This document shows, one piece after another, positions 7,815-16,021 of a DNA stretch of 64,000 nt; the stretch's first letter is position 1, and every line of letters begins with the position of its first letter. The notes under the pieces were generated by a model. It ran no database searches. It had not been told where the DNA came from and saw nothing but the letters and a program-made list of their open reading frames with translations. Made by a program: the position numbers and the translations under genes. The stretch is taken from the NCBI RefSeq assembly GCF_004340875.1, contig NZ_SLXQ01000003.1, forward strand, positions 310,001 to 374,000. The letters are read 5' to 3'. The DNA is from Tamaricihabitans halophyticus (GTDB lineage: Bacteria; Actinomycetota; Actinomycetes; Mycobacteriales; Pseudonocardiaceae).

Positions 7815-9397
7815 TCGTGCAGCTGTAACTGCTGGCCTTGCCATCGTGCACGGAGCCACCGGTCGTGCGAGGCGATCACTACCGCGCCAGGTGCGGCGCG
7901 CAGTGCCTCCTCCAACTCCTCGGCGAGGCTCAGCGAAAGGTGGTTGGTCGGCTCGTCCAGCAGTAACACCTGCGGCGGATCCGCTAGTAGCAAGGCAAGC
8001 GCGAGCCGGCGTCGCTGGCCGACCGAGAGCTCGCCGACCGGCCGGGCCAGATCGCGCGGTGCGATCAGTCCCAGATCGACAAGCGGCACCGCGGCCCGTT
8101 CTTCCGGGTACAGCTGTAGTGGAGTGCGTTCCGGACGCGGAAAGACCACATCCTGCTCGAGTAATCCAATCCGGACTCCGCGAGCCCGGTGCACCGAGCC
8201 CTCGATGGCCAGCTGGCCGGCAAGGGCCAGCAACAGTGTCGACTTGCCCGCACCGTTCGGTCCAGTCAGCAGTAACCGTGACCGCGTTGAAATGTCCAAT
8301 GCGGACACCTCGACTCGGCGGGGAACCCGCAACTCGCGCACCGAGATCGCTAGCTTGTCCACCGGTGCGGTACTGGTGAGCGTGCCACCAAAGCGCAGTT
8401 GTGCCGGCGGTTTACGGACCTGGTCCCGCTCCAGCTCGTCCAGTCGCTGCTGCGCGTTGCGCACTCGTCGGGAGATCTGCTTCTGGATGCGACCGGCCTT
8501 GAAATCGTAGGCCATCTTCGCGTTGTCCGTCGGTTTGCGATTCGGCGCAACGTTTCGCGCGGTTACCCGAACCGCGTAGCGCAGCGCGCCCAGCTCATCC
8601 TGTTCTTCGGCATAACGTTGCTCCCAACGGGCTCGTTCGGCTTGTTTCGCCGCCAGATAGTCGGAGTATGCGCCGCCGTATCTGGTCGGTCCGTCCTGCG
8701 CCGGGTCCAGATCGACGATCTGCGTACATACCGCATCCAGAAACACCCGGTCGTGCGAGGCGAGTACGACCACGCCCGGCAGCTGGCTCAGGTGTTTTTC
8801 CAGAAATCCCGCGGCGTCGTCGTCCAGGTGGTTGGTTGGCTCGTCGAGCAGTAGCGTGCTCGGCTGCCGGATCAGCAGCGCGGCCAGACCGAGCCGGGAT
8901 CGTTGCCCGCCGGAAAGCGTGCCGAGTTGGCGATCCTGTGCGATATCGGCAAGGCCGAGACCAGCGAGTACCAGCTCCGCTCTGCGGTCGGCGTCCCAGA
9001 GGTCGTGCAGCTGCGCCCATTCCAGCAACTCGCCGTATTCCCCGAGGGCATCGGTATTGGTCGGATCCGTGGCCAGTGTGCTGGCCAGTGCGACCAGCCT
9101 GCGCTCGATGAACCGGATATCCGCGAGCGCATCGTCCAGTACCTCGGCAACCGTCTGGGCCATCGTGAACGGGAGTTCCTGAAACAGGAAACCCAGATCA
9201 CCTGGCCGTTCCACGGTTCCGGTGTCCGGCTGCTCGATGCCGCTGAGCAGTCGGAGCAATGTGGACTTACCGACGCCGTTCTCGCCGACCAACCCCAGCC
9301 GCCCGCCGGGCGCGGCGGTCAGCGAGACGCCGTCGAGTACCGGCCGCCCCTGGTAGGCCTTCGACAGATCGCGCGCGATCAACGGAAAAACAGACAT
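7790..9397 (-). CDS. ABC-F family ATPase (candidate ribosome-protection protein)
   Basis: 535 aa with two ABC domains and no membrane segment. Walker A GENGVGKST (39-47) and signature LSGGQRSRL form the first domain, GPNGAGKST and LSVGQRRRL the second. Both Walker B motifs are LLLDEPTNHL. The linker is rich in Arg and Lys. ABC-F proteins act on ribosomes, and those of this layout in actinomycetes include antibiotic-resistance types (TlrC/OleB-like). Whether it protects against a drug cannot be told. The start ATG 9397 was chosen from the conserved N-terminus MSVFPLIARDLSKAY. The in-frame TTG at 9460 lies within the leader structure. The 5' leader contains a candidate attenuator. Confidence 0.88.
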   Translation of the reverse strand: MSVFPLIARDLSKAYQGRPVLDGVSLTAAPGGRLGLVGENGVGKSTLLRLLSGIEQPDTGTVERPGDLGFLFQELPFTMAQTVAEVLDDALADIRFIERRLVALASTLATDPTNTDALGEYGELLEWAQLHDLWDADRRAELVLAGLGLADIAQDRQLGTLSGGQRSRLGLAALLIRQPSTLLLDEPTNHLDDDAAGFLEKHLSQLPGVVVLASHDRVFLDAVCTQIVDLDPAQDGPTRYGGAYSDYLAAKQAERARWEQRYAEEQDELGALRYAVRVTARNVAPNRKPTDNAKMAYDFKAGRIQKQISRRVRNAQQRLDELERDQVRKPPAQLRFGGTLTSTAPVDKLAISVRELRVPRRVEVSALDISTRSRLLLTGPNGAGKSTLLLALAGQLAIEGSVHRARGVRIGLLEQDVVFPRPERTPLQLYPEERAAVPLVDLGLIAPRDLARPVGELSVGQRRRLALALLLADPPQVLLLDEPTNHLSLSLAEELEEALRAAPGAVVIASHDRWLRARWQGQQLQLHDGRVIGLN

Positions 9398-9427
9398 AGT
9401 CGACACCACCGAGAAAACTCGCAATGG

Positions 9428-9480
9428 CTGCCCGCCGGGCACACGTCCCATCCATGACAAGGGGCCTCGGACGCGGGCAG
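9428..9480 (-). promoter_or_regulatory. Candidate attenuator upstream of the ABC-F gene
   Basis: In the transcript, CTGCCCGC (9480-9473) can pair with GCGGGCAG (9435-9428) in a perfect 8-bp stem. The second arm can instead form the small hairpin TGCCC-GGC-GGGCA (9441-9429). The two are mutually exclusive and are followed by GAGTTTTC. A seven-codon leader ORF lies just upstream. The arrangement resembles ribosome-stalling attenuation of antibiotic-resistance genes. It was detected by eye only. Confidence 0.4.
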
Positions 9481-9488
9481 TGGTGATG

Positions 9489-9512
9489 TCAGTTCCTCAT
9501 GATGCCGACCAT
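9489..9512 (-). CDS. Possible leader peptide MVGIMRN
   Basis: This seven-codon ORF (ATG at 9512, TGA ending at 9489) is preceded by CAGGG about 5 nt upstream and followed within 10 nt by the two competing stems before the ABC-F gene. Such short leader ORFs control several ABC-F and erm genes. Its size gives no statistical support, so this is a proposal. Confidence 0.3.
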   Translation of the reverse strand: MVGIMRN

Positions 9513-9565
9513 GATAACCCTGAGTGGTCGGCGTCGCGCAACCCGGCGGTGCGCCGGAAACGGTG

Positions 9566-9579
9566 TGTGCCGTGGCACA
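9566..9579. promoter_or_regulatory. 14-bp palindrome in divergent ABC-F / riboswitch region
   Basis: TGTGCCGTGGCACA, with 6-bp arms around GT, lies between the ABC-F leader and the manganese riboswitch. It could be an operator or a small hairpin. Confidence 0.25.
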
Positions 9580-9613
9580 TACGCAAACTTCCGGGGAAGC
9601 TGGTAACGTTCGC

Positions 9614-9714
9614 GGTGCGAAGGGGAGTAGCCCCCAATGCCATGGTCGACAAACTGACACCGGTTCGGTGTCCGGCCAGGCAGCCTTCAGCGGAGGCGGG
9701 CGAGACCTTCGACC
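9614..9714 (+). ncRNA. yybP-ykoY (manganese) riboswitch
   Basis: The stretch holds the hallmark GAAGGGGAGTAGCCCCC (9619-9635) and, on the other side of P1, GAGACCTTCGACCC (9702-9715). P1 pairs GGT(G)CGAAGG (9614-9623) with CCTTCGACC (9706-9714). The conserved loop strands therefore sit where the Mn2+-binding cross-loop contact forms in this class. It lies 71 nt upstream of a UPF0016/GDT1-family gene, one of the best-known target families. On Mn2+ binding it should switch on exporter expression. The downstream expression platform (9715-9785) was not resolved. Confidence 0.88.
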
Positions 9715-9785
9715 CATGGCAATATGCCGGGTCGATGGTCGCTTGCTGTCCTTTCGGTCCGGTGTGGATCGAGGGGAAGCTTCGA

Positions 9786-10367
9786 ATGTGGACCGCTTTC
9801 GCAGTCAGTTTTCTGGCTATTTTCGTGGCCGAGTTAGGCGATAAATCGCAGCTAATGGCGATGGTGTTCGCCACCCGCTACAAGGCCTGGCAGGTACTAC
9901 TCGGCATCACCATCGCAACCACCGTGGTGCACGCCCTTTCCGTCGCGCTCGGCTTCGGGCTGGGCGAAGCGTTGCCCACCGGCTGGATCTCGCTGGTTGC
10001 CGCGGTCGCCTTTCTGGGCTTTGCCGCGTGGACACTGCGCGGCGACTCGCTCAGTGAGAACGAGCAGAAAAAGGCGTCGCATGCCAACAAGCGCTCCGCG
10101 GTCATCGTGGTCACCGTTGCCTTCTTCCTCGCCGAACTCGGCGATAAAACGATGCTGGCCACGGTCACTCTCGCGGCACAGCACGACTGGCTGGGCATCT
10201 GGATCGGTTCCACGATCGGCATGGTGGTCGCCGATGCGCTCGCCATCGTGGTCGGTCAGCAGCTCGGCAAGCGGCTGCCGGAGCGTGCGATTCGCTATGG
10301 CGCTTCGGCGCTGTTCGTTGTGTTCGCCATCTGGCTCGGTTGGGAGGCAGTGACGGAACTCGCTTAA
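9786..10367 (+). CDS. UPF0016/GDT1-family Mn2+ (Ca2+) exporter
   Basis: 193 aa with about six membrane helices in two homologous halves. Each half has the family signature E-x-G-D-K-S/T: ELGDKS at 16-21 and ELGDKT at 117-122. The hydrophilic loop between halves (about 84-103) is Lys-rich. Members export Mn2+ across the cell membrane. The start ATG 9786 is preceded by GAGGGG, and the much longer in-frame ORF upstream runs through the riboswitch and is not coding. The riboswitch strongly supports a manganese role. Confidence 0.9.
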   Translation: MWTAFAVSFLAIFVAELGDKSQLMAMVFATRYKAWQVLLGITIATTVVHALSVALGFGLGEALPTGWISLVAAVAFLGFAAWTLRGDSLSENEQKKASHANKRSAVIVVTVAFFLAELGDKTMLATVTLAAQHDWLGIWIGSTIGMVVADALAIVVGQQLGKRLPERAIRYGASALFVVFAIWLGWEAVTELA

Positions 10368-10404
10368 CGAACCATAACCGTCCGATCGGGATTACCGTGT
10401 CCCG

Positions 10405-11157
10405 ATGACCGGGCTGGAGATGCTCAGTGTTGCGCTTGCCGGGGTGCTGGCCGGTGGGATCAACGTCGTCGTTGGATCGGGCACGCTGGTGTCCTTTCCG
10501 GTGCTGCTTGCCGTTGGTTATCCGCCGGTCATCGCGAATATCTCCAACGGGCTCGGTCTCGTGCCAGGATCGGTGTCCGGCGCGATCGGCTACCGGCGGG
10601 AACTCGCCGACCAGTGGCCACGGGTGCTTCGGTTGGGCGTCGGCTCACTGCTCGGTGGGATAACCGGCGCGGTGCTGTTGCTCGTGTTGCCACCGGAAGC
10701 GTTCGAGATGATCGTGCCGGTGCTGATCGTCGTTGCGATCGTGCTTGTTGTGCTGCAACCGAAACTCGCCAAGCGGCTGGCGGCGCGGCGCAGCGGAGCG
10801 CGCGTGGACGTGGGACCGGTGCTGCTGTTCGCGGCGTTCGGTACCGGTGTCTATGGCGGCTATTTTGGTGCGGCGCAGGGTGTCCTGCTGCTCGCGTTCA
10901 TGGGTGTGTTGCTGGACGAGAGCCTGCAACGCCTGAACGGCGTGAAGAACGTGCTCGCCGCCTTGGTGAACCTGGTCTCCGGGCTAGTTTTCGTGCTGGT
11001 GGCGGATGTGGCCTGGGAGGCTGTTGGCCTGCTCGCCGCGGGGTCCATTGTGGGCGGCATGATCGGTGCGAAGATTGGCCGCAAGCTGTCGCCGACCGTG
11101 CTGCGTGCGGTGATCGTGTTGGTCGGCCTGGCCGCCCTCGGCCAGTTGCTGTTCTAG
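10405..11157 (+). CDS. TSUP-family (TauE/SafE) membrane transporter
   Basis: 250 aa, almost entirely membrane helices (about 8). It has the family's N-terminal G-x-x-N-x-x-x-G-S-G-T-L-V-S-F-P segment (GGINVVVGSGTLVSFP) and its internal repeat GTGVYGGYFGAAQGVLLLAFMG. TSUP proteins export or import sulfite, sulfonates or other small anions. No sulfur gene is adjacent. It starts 37 nt after the UPF0016 gene, so it may lie in the same riboswitch-led transcript. Confidence 0.85.
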   Translation: MTGLEMLSVALAGVLAGGINVVVGSGTLVSFPVLLAVGYPPVIANISNGLGLVPGSVSGAIGYRRELADQWPRVLRLGVGSLLGGITGAVLLLVLPPEAFEMIVPVLIVVAIVLVVLQPKLAKRLAARRSGARVDVGPVLLFAAFGTGVYGGYFGAAQGVLLLAFMGVLLDESLQRLNGVKNVLAALVNLVSGLVFVLVADVAWEAVGLLAAGSIVGGMIGAKIGRKLSPTVLRAVIVLVGLAALGQLLF

Positions 11158-11183
11158 CGCGTGATCTTGGGGCCTGGTGTTGA

Positions 11184-11435
11184 TCATGGGTCTTCGACGT
11201 AGCTGTACTTCGAGAAGTCCTCATCGGTCCGTTGCGCGATACCGATCTGCTGTCGCGCGGTCGCATCCAGCGCGGCGAAGACCGCGGGGTGCGTCGCCGC
11301 CTTGCCGGAGGCGATATCCGACCAGGCCAGCTGTCCAGCATTGACCAGCTCTACGACGTCCCGCCACTGCGCGGGTGCGGTTGACCCGGTGGCAAATGCG
11401 ATCAACTGCTCGACGTCCTCGGCCGGTGTGGTCAT
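11184..11435 (-). CDS. Hypothetical small protein
   Basis: 83 aa from ATG 11435, preceded by AGGAG at about 9 nt. It has no cysteine and is mostly helical (MTTPAEDVEQLIAFATG..., QRTDEDFSKYSYVEDP at the end). I do not recognise a family. The longer in-frame ORF to 11495 lacks a ribosome site. It converges with the TSUP gene. Confidence 0.55.
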   Translation of the reverse strand: MTTPAEDVEQLIAFATGSTAPAQWRDVVELVNAGQLAWSDIASGKAATHPAVFAALDATARQQIGIAQRTDEDFSKYSYVEDP

Positions 11436-11582
11436 CGCCGTCGCTCCTACCGCTGAAAGGACTGGTTGACCGAACCAGCCCGCCTTGCGTGACATCTACT
11501 GTGATGATGTCACATGGCTAAGCGGTTCCACGGTAAGAACTATTGTTTGCGTTCGAAACGGCCGGCAACGCGGTATCCCGGG

Positions 11583-11705
11583 TTAGGCCTGGGTCTCTTC
11601 GTCGGGCCGGTCCGGGTGCCGGCGCAGCAGCAGCAGGGCAACGCCCAATCCACCCCACACCACCACGATGGCGATGATCAGCATGACAATCGCGCTGGCG
11701 GACAT
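11583..11705 (-). CDS. metS: MetS-type small subunit of NSS methionine/alanine importer
   Basis: 40 aa: MSASAIVMLIIAIVVVWGGL, then GVALLLLRRHPDRPDEETQA. It has one transmembrane helix followed by a basic-then-acidic tail, the pattern of MetS subunits. Its ATG shares one base with the TGA of the preceding NSS transporter (TGATG), so translation is coupled. In Corynebacterium glutamicum the MetP-MetS pair takes up methionine and alanine, and both parts are needed. It is shorter than usual ORF cut-offs. Confidence 0.85.
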   Translation of the reverse strand: MSASAIVMLIIAIVVVWGGLGVALLLLRRHPDRPDEETQA

Positions 11706-13231
11706 CAGTTCTTCGCCTCCTCGCCGGCCTCGGTCGGCTGCGTTTCCCTACCGCCGTGCTTCCACGGCAGCACGGACATGATCACGGCAAACACGATCAC
11801 CCCGAGCGCTACCGCCCAACCCGCGCTGATCAGCAGGGAAGTCGGGTAGTCCTCGTAGTTCGCGGACAGCTCGGTACGCAGGCTGTCCCACATCATCCAG
11901 CCGAGCACGATCGGCGTAATCAGGCCGAGCATGATCCGCCACCAGCCGCCGAGCGGCACGGCGGAGGTCTGATTCGCGTGTCGCTGCAGCACCGGCAGCT
12001 TGCGCATGATCCAGGAGACCGCGATCACCACGACCAGGCCGGCAAGCGCGATGCCGTACTGGTTGATGAACCGGTCGACCACGTCGAGGATGTACATCCC
12101 CTCGTTGGTCGGGAACAGCGCGATCGACACGAGCGCGGTGACCCCGCCGGCGCCGAGTACCGCGGGCACCCTGCCGATCCCGGTACGGTCCTGTACCGCG
12201 CCGACGACCACCTGCACGATGCTGATCAGCGAGGTGAACCCGGCAATGGCAAGCGAACCAAAGAACAGCACGCCGAACAGCGCGCCTGCCGGCATGTTCG
12301 AGATGATCTCCGGGAACGCCACGAAGGCGAGTCCGATGCCGTCCGTAGCCAACTCGCCGACCGGGACCCCGGCGGCGCCGGCCATGAACCCGAGGGTGGC
12401 GAACACGCCGATCCCGGCAAGGATCTCGAAGGAGCTGTTGGAGAAACCGGCCACCAGTGCCGAGCCGGTCAGGTCGGCCTTGCGGCGCAGGTACGAGGTG
12501 TAGGTGATCATGATGCCGAAGCCAATGGACAGCGAGAAGAAAATCTGTCCATAGGCGGCAACCCAGACGCTGCCGTTGGTGATCTCCGACCAGTCCGGGG
12601 TGAACAGCGCGTTCAGCCCATCCACGGCGCCAGGCAGGGTCAACGCGCGCACCACGAGGACAAGGAACAGCACGACGAGCAGCGGGATGAAGATCCGGTT
12701 CGCCCGCTCGATGCCCTTACGGACACCAAGCAGCAGCACGCCGAGCGTGATCACCCATACGGCGATCAGTGGCCAGGCCACCCCACTCACGTAGGACGTT
12801 GGCGCCCCTGGTTCATCGGCGACCTGGAGGAAGTCGTTGAAGAAGAACGAATCCGGGTCGTTTCCCCATTGCTTGTTGATCGAAAAGCCCGCGAAGCGCA
12901 CCGCCCAGGCGACGATCACCGCGTAGTAGACCGCGATCACGAAGGAGACGCCGACCTGCCACCAGCCGAGCGGCTGCGCGGCCTTGGACATCCGCAGGAA
13001 CGCAGTCGGCGGGGCGCCCCGGTACTTGTGCCCGATCGTGTACTCGAGGATCAGCAGCGGAATGCCGGCTGTCAGCAGCGCGACGAGATAGGGCACCAGG
13101 AACGCACCCCCGCCGCCGTCGTAGGCGACATAGGGGAACCGCCAGATGTTCCCGAGCCCGATCGCCGAACCAATCGCGGCGAGCAAGAAGCCCGCTCGAG
13201 TGCCCCACTGTTCCCGTGGCCTGTCCTGCAT
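11705..13231 (-). CDS. metP: NSS sodium-dependent amino acid transporter (MetP-like)
   Basis: 508 aa with about 12 helices. The N-terminal motif GSAIGLGNIWRFPYVAYDGGG (residues 21-41) is the sodium- and substrate-binding TM1 of the neurotransmitter:sodium symporter family. The adjacent MetS-type subunit makes methionine/alanine the most likely substrates. The start ATG 13231 follows AAGGAG by about 9 nt. It lies 50 nt downstream of the aminotransferase gene, possibly in one operon. Confidence 0.88.
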   Translation of the reverse strand: MQDRPREQWGTRAGFLLAAIGSAIGLGNIWRFPYVAYDGGGGAFLVPYLVALLTAGIPLLILEYTIGHKYRGAPPTAFLRMSKAAQPLGWWQVGVSFVIAVYYAVIVAWAVRFAGFSINKQWGNDPDSFFFNDFLQVADEPGAPTSYVSGVAWPLIAVWVITLGVLLLGVRKGIERANRIFIPLLVVLFLVLVVRALTLPGAVDGLNALFTPDWSEITNGSVWVAAYGQIFFSLSIGFGIMITYTSYLRRKADLTGSALVAGFSNSSFEILAGIGVFATLGFMAGAAGVPVGELATDGIGLAFVAFPEIISNMPAGALFGVLFFGSLAIAGFTSLISIVQVVVGAVQDRTGIGRVPAVLGAGGVTALVSIALFPTNEGMYILDVVDRFINQYGIALAGLVVVIAVSWIMRKLPVLQRHANQTSAVPLGGWWRIMLGLITPIVLGWMMWDSLRTELSANYEDYPTSLLISAGWAVALGVIVFAVIMSVLPWKHGGRETQPTEAGEEAKN

Positions 13232-13281
13232 GGCCGAGACTCCTTATTTGTCCCGTATACGCACACCTGTGCGGGGGAACT

Positions 13282-14355
13282 CTAACGCTGCCAGCTGGCC
13301 GCTGCGGCCAAAAACGCGTCGTTTTCCTCGGGTGATCCAATCGTGACCCGGCAGCCATCCCCGGCGAAGGCGCGCACGATGACCTTGTTGGTCAGGCAGT
13401 GCTCGCTGAACTCCGTGGTCCGCTCGCCAAGCGGGAGCCAGACGAAGTTGGCCTGGCTCGGCGGTACCGCGAAACCTGCCTCGTTGAGGACACCACTGAC
13501 CCGCTCGCGTTCCTGCGCGATCTCGCCGCAGCGGGCGAGTAGCTCATCGGCCGCGTCCAGCGATGCCTGTGCCGCCGCCTGGGCGATCCGGTTTACGCCG
13601 AACGGCACGAAAACCTTGCGCAGTGCCTCGGTGACCACGGCCGGCGCGATGCAGTAGCCGACCCGCAGGCCGGCAAGCCCGTACGCCTTGGAGAAGGTGC
13701 GCAGCACCGCGACATTACGTCGTTGCTTGGCCAGGGTCAGGCCGTCCGGCACCTGTTCGTCGGTGACGAACTCGCGGTAGGCCTCGTCCAGCACCACGAG
13801 TACATGCTCGGGTACCTCGTCGAGGAAGCGCTCCAGCTCCGCCTGACGTACCGCGGTGCCCGTCGGATTGTTCGGGTTGCAGACAAACACCAACCGGGTT
13901 GCCGGAGTGATGGCCGCGCGCATCGCGTCCAGGTCGTGCACATGCCCCGCGGTCAGCGGCACACGGCGCTGGCCGACCCCGACAACCTGCGGCACGATCG
14001 GATACATCTCGAAGGACCGCCAGGCGAACACCACCTCGTCCACCGGCGTACACAGCGCTTGCACCAGCTGCTGGCAGAGGGTCACCGAACCGCAGCCGAT
14101 CGCCACCCGCTCGGCGTCCACCCCGGCGCGGGCGGCCAGCCGTTCGGTCAACGCGGTCGCACCGGAGTCCGGGTAGCGGTTGATCTCGGCGGCCGCCGAG
14201 CCGATCGCCTCGAGCACGCTCGGCAGTGGTCCCGCGCTGACCTCGTTGCTGGCCAGCTTGATCGCGCCGGACACGGTTCGACCAGGTACATACGCGGGCA
14301 GGGCGGCGAGGTCGGCGCGCACCCGCACCCCGGCGGGCACCTCGTCCTCGGACAC
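13282..14355 (-). CDS. pat: Aromatic amino acid / histidinol-phosphate aminotransferase (class I/II)
   Basis: 357 aa PLP enzyme beginning VSEDEVPAGVRVRADLAALPAYVPG. It has CNPNNPTG, DEAYREF and the PLP lysine segment TFSKAYGLAGLRVGY. Length and N-terminus match actinobacterial Pat (aromatic aminotransferase), which resembles HisC but lies outside his operons, as here. The GTG start at 14355 follows GAGGAG. The in-frame ATG at 14415 is less favoured. Confidence 0.82.
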   Translation of the reverse strand: MSEDEVPAGVRVRADLAALPAYVPGRTVSGAIKLASNEVSAGPLPSVLEAIGSAAAEINRYPDSGATALTERLAARAGVDAERVAIGCGSVTLCQQLVQALCTPVDEVVFAWRSFEMYPIVPQVVGVGQRRVPLTAGHVHDLDAMRAAITPATRLVFVCNPNNPTGTAVRQAELERFLDEVPEHVLVVLDEAYREFVTDEQVPDGLTLAKQRRNVAVLRTFSKAYGLAGLRVGYCIAPAVVTEALRKVFVPFGVNRIAQAAAQASLDAADELLARCGEIAQERERVSGVLNEAGFAVPPSQANFVWLPLGERTTEFSEHCLTNKVIVRAFAGDGCRVTIGSPEENDAFLAAAASWQR

Positions 14356-14509
14356 GGCGGCTCCTCGTTCTTGGGTTCTTCGGCTCTTGAGTCGGCCTGA
14401 CGTTAGCCGCTCCATGCCAGGCTAGCCAGCGGGTTCCCGCATCCTGCCGGCCGCTACGTCTTCTTTCTCACCTTGACTGGTGTTCACCCCGGCGTGGTTG
14501 GGTGAATCT

Positions 14510-15151
14510 ATGCCGCACGCCCGAATCGAGACGATTTCGCTGCCCGACGGGAACGACTTGCCGGTCAGTTACGCCGAACCCGACGGCGCGGTGCGGGGTG
14601 GCCTGGTGGTGCTGGCTGAACCGGAGGGAGCCGGGCAGGCCGCGGACTGGCTGGTGGCCGCGCTGGCCAGCGAGGGCTGGCTGGCCGTTGCGCCGGACGT
14701 GTACCGGGGCCAGGGCGGTGCGGATGCGCTCGCCGGCGTGGAACTCGCCGTTGACTGGCTGGCCGCTTGGGGCGTGAAGCGCGATCTCACCGGAGTGCTC
14801 GGCTTCGACCTCGGTGGCGCGCTCGCACTGGTCACCGCGGCCCGGGTACCGGTAGGCGCCGCGGTGAGCGTGGCGGCCGGCGGCATCAGCGAACCACCCG
14901 CGGCGGGGTTGCCCGCGCTTGCCACCGTGGCCGGGCGGTTGACCTGCCCGTGGCTCGGGCTCTACGGCGACAGGGACGCCTCGATAGCCGTATCGGAGAT
15001 CGAGCGACTGCGTGGTGCCGCGGACACGGCCAAGGTAGCCACCGACGTGGTGCGCTTCCCGGCTGCGGATCACCGCTTCGACACCGATCCGGACGCCGCG
15101 CACGAGGCCTGGTTGCGGACCCGCAACTGGTTCGACTCGCACCTGCGCTAG
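14510..15151 (+). CDS. Dienelactone hydrolase family protein
   Basis: 213 aa alpha/beta-hydrolase. After strand 5 it has GVLGFDLGGALAL, where most members have G-x-C-x-G-G, so Asp stands at the nucleophile position in place of Cys. The His is present in FPAADHRFDTDPDAAHEAWLRT, and an Asp at YGDRDASI. The missing Cys suggests a non-classical or inactive hydrolase. ATG 14510 fits the family start MPHARIETISLPDG. The gene precedes a strong terminator. Confidence 0.72.
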   Translation: MPHARIETISLPDGNDLPVSYAEPDGAVRGGLVVLAEPEGAGQAADWLVAALASEGWLAVAPDVYRGQGGADALAGVELAVDWLAAWGVKRDLTGVLGFDLGGALALVTAARVPVGAAVSVAAGGISEPPAAGLPALATVAGRLTCPWLGLYGDRDASIAVSEIERLRGAADTAKVATDVVRFPAADHRFDTDPDAAHEAWLRTRNWFDSHLR

Positions 15152-15305
15152 CGCCGTGCGCGGCTTCGCGTTCGCGTCCGCAACGTGCTGCTCGAGCGGT
15201 GGAACCCAGAGCGTTGTCGGCTCATCAGAGGTATCGAGTCCAGCACACGATGAGCGGTGGCCGAGAGACGCGATCCTTGGTTATCGCCGGCTGGGCGATG
15301 TTCAC

Positions 15306-15352
15306 GACAGGCGGCCACGCCATCCCTGGGGGTGTTGGCGTGGCCGCCTGTC
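15306..15352. terminator. 17-bp perfect hairpin terminator
   Basis: GACAGGCGGCCACGCCA (15306-15322) is fully complementary to 15336-15352, with a 13-nt loop. It is the main feature of the 366-nt gap between the hydrolase and the type VII cassette. The rest of that gap shows no gene I can support. Confidence 0.8.
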
Positions 15353-15517
15353 CGCACCGGCAAAGTTTCGTGACGATGTTTTACTTGTTAGGGCAACTAT
15401 TCTCATCGACAAAGCGTCATTGCGATGGAACCCGGTCGGTACAGTCGGGGTCTAAGTGTCACGTCATGCGGGGTCAGTTGCCCCGGCCAAACTCCAGTTG
15501 ATCCGGGAGTGGGAAGA

Positions 15518-16021
15518 ATGTCCGAATCGTCAGAGGCCGTCTACGGTCCGCCGACCGACCAGCTCGGGCCTTCGCTGCCAGGTTCGGCGCAGGCATCGCT
15601 CGGCCAGGCGGCGAGTGGCGTGCGGGAGACCAAGGAACATGCCGAATCCGGTGACCTCTACCTGGACACGGAGCGGGGTCGCAAGCTGCTGTTTGACCTC
15701 ACTCAACTCCGCGCGCGGGTCACGCAGCTAACCAAGGACTCCGGTGTGCTGGACAGCCCGCTTGACCTGGGCGATAACTGGGTGGGCCAGGTGATGAATC
15801 ACAAACTGCGTGGAAAGGCGAACGGCGAGGAGGCCTCCTTTCAGCAGGTAATCGCCGAGTTCGACAAGGTGCTGGACGATCTGCGGCTGACCGTGAAGTA
15901 CGCGGCTGGGCTGTACGAGGAAATCGACGACGACACCGCGCGAAAGCTGCGGAGCTCGCTGGCTGACCTCGGGGTGCCGGCGCATAACCTGCCAGGACGC
16001 GGTGTGGAGGAAGCGCGATGA
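15518..16021 (+). CDS. WXG100-like protein with T7SS export signal
   Basis: This 167-residue protein is mostly helical. A W-V-G motif (88-90) lies between two helical stretches (about 50-75 and 100-137), and a YEEID at 133-137 matches the YxxxD/E secretion signal of type VII substrates. It overlaps the PPE-like gene by ATGA and is followed by an EspG-like gene, so it is probably the Esx/PE-type partner of the PPE-like protein. The long N-terminal extension (about 45 residues) is unusual for WXG100 proteins. The ATG follows GGGAGTGGGAAGA. Function is inferred from context. Confidence 0.6.
   Translation: MSESSEAVYGPPTDQLGPSLPGSAQASLGQAASGVRETKEHAESGDLYLDTERGRKLLFDLTQLRARVTQLTKDSGVLDSPLDLGDNWVGQVMNHKLRGKANGEEASFQQVIAEFDKVLDDLRLTVKYAAGLYEEIDDDTARKLRSSLADLGVPAHNLPGRGVEEAR

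Noticed and set aside
9480-9785. In-frame extension of the UPF0016 gene
   Set aside because: It covers the riboswitch and has no coding signal; the family start is at 9786.
11756-13285. 509-codon forward ORF opposite the NSS transporter
   Set aside because: Antisense shadow rich in His, Asp and Arg, without any domain; the reverse-strand transporter is clear.
15156-15455. 99-codon forward ORF over the 17-bp hairpin
   Set aside because: Composition is not coding and it is split by the perfect terminator.
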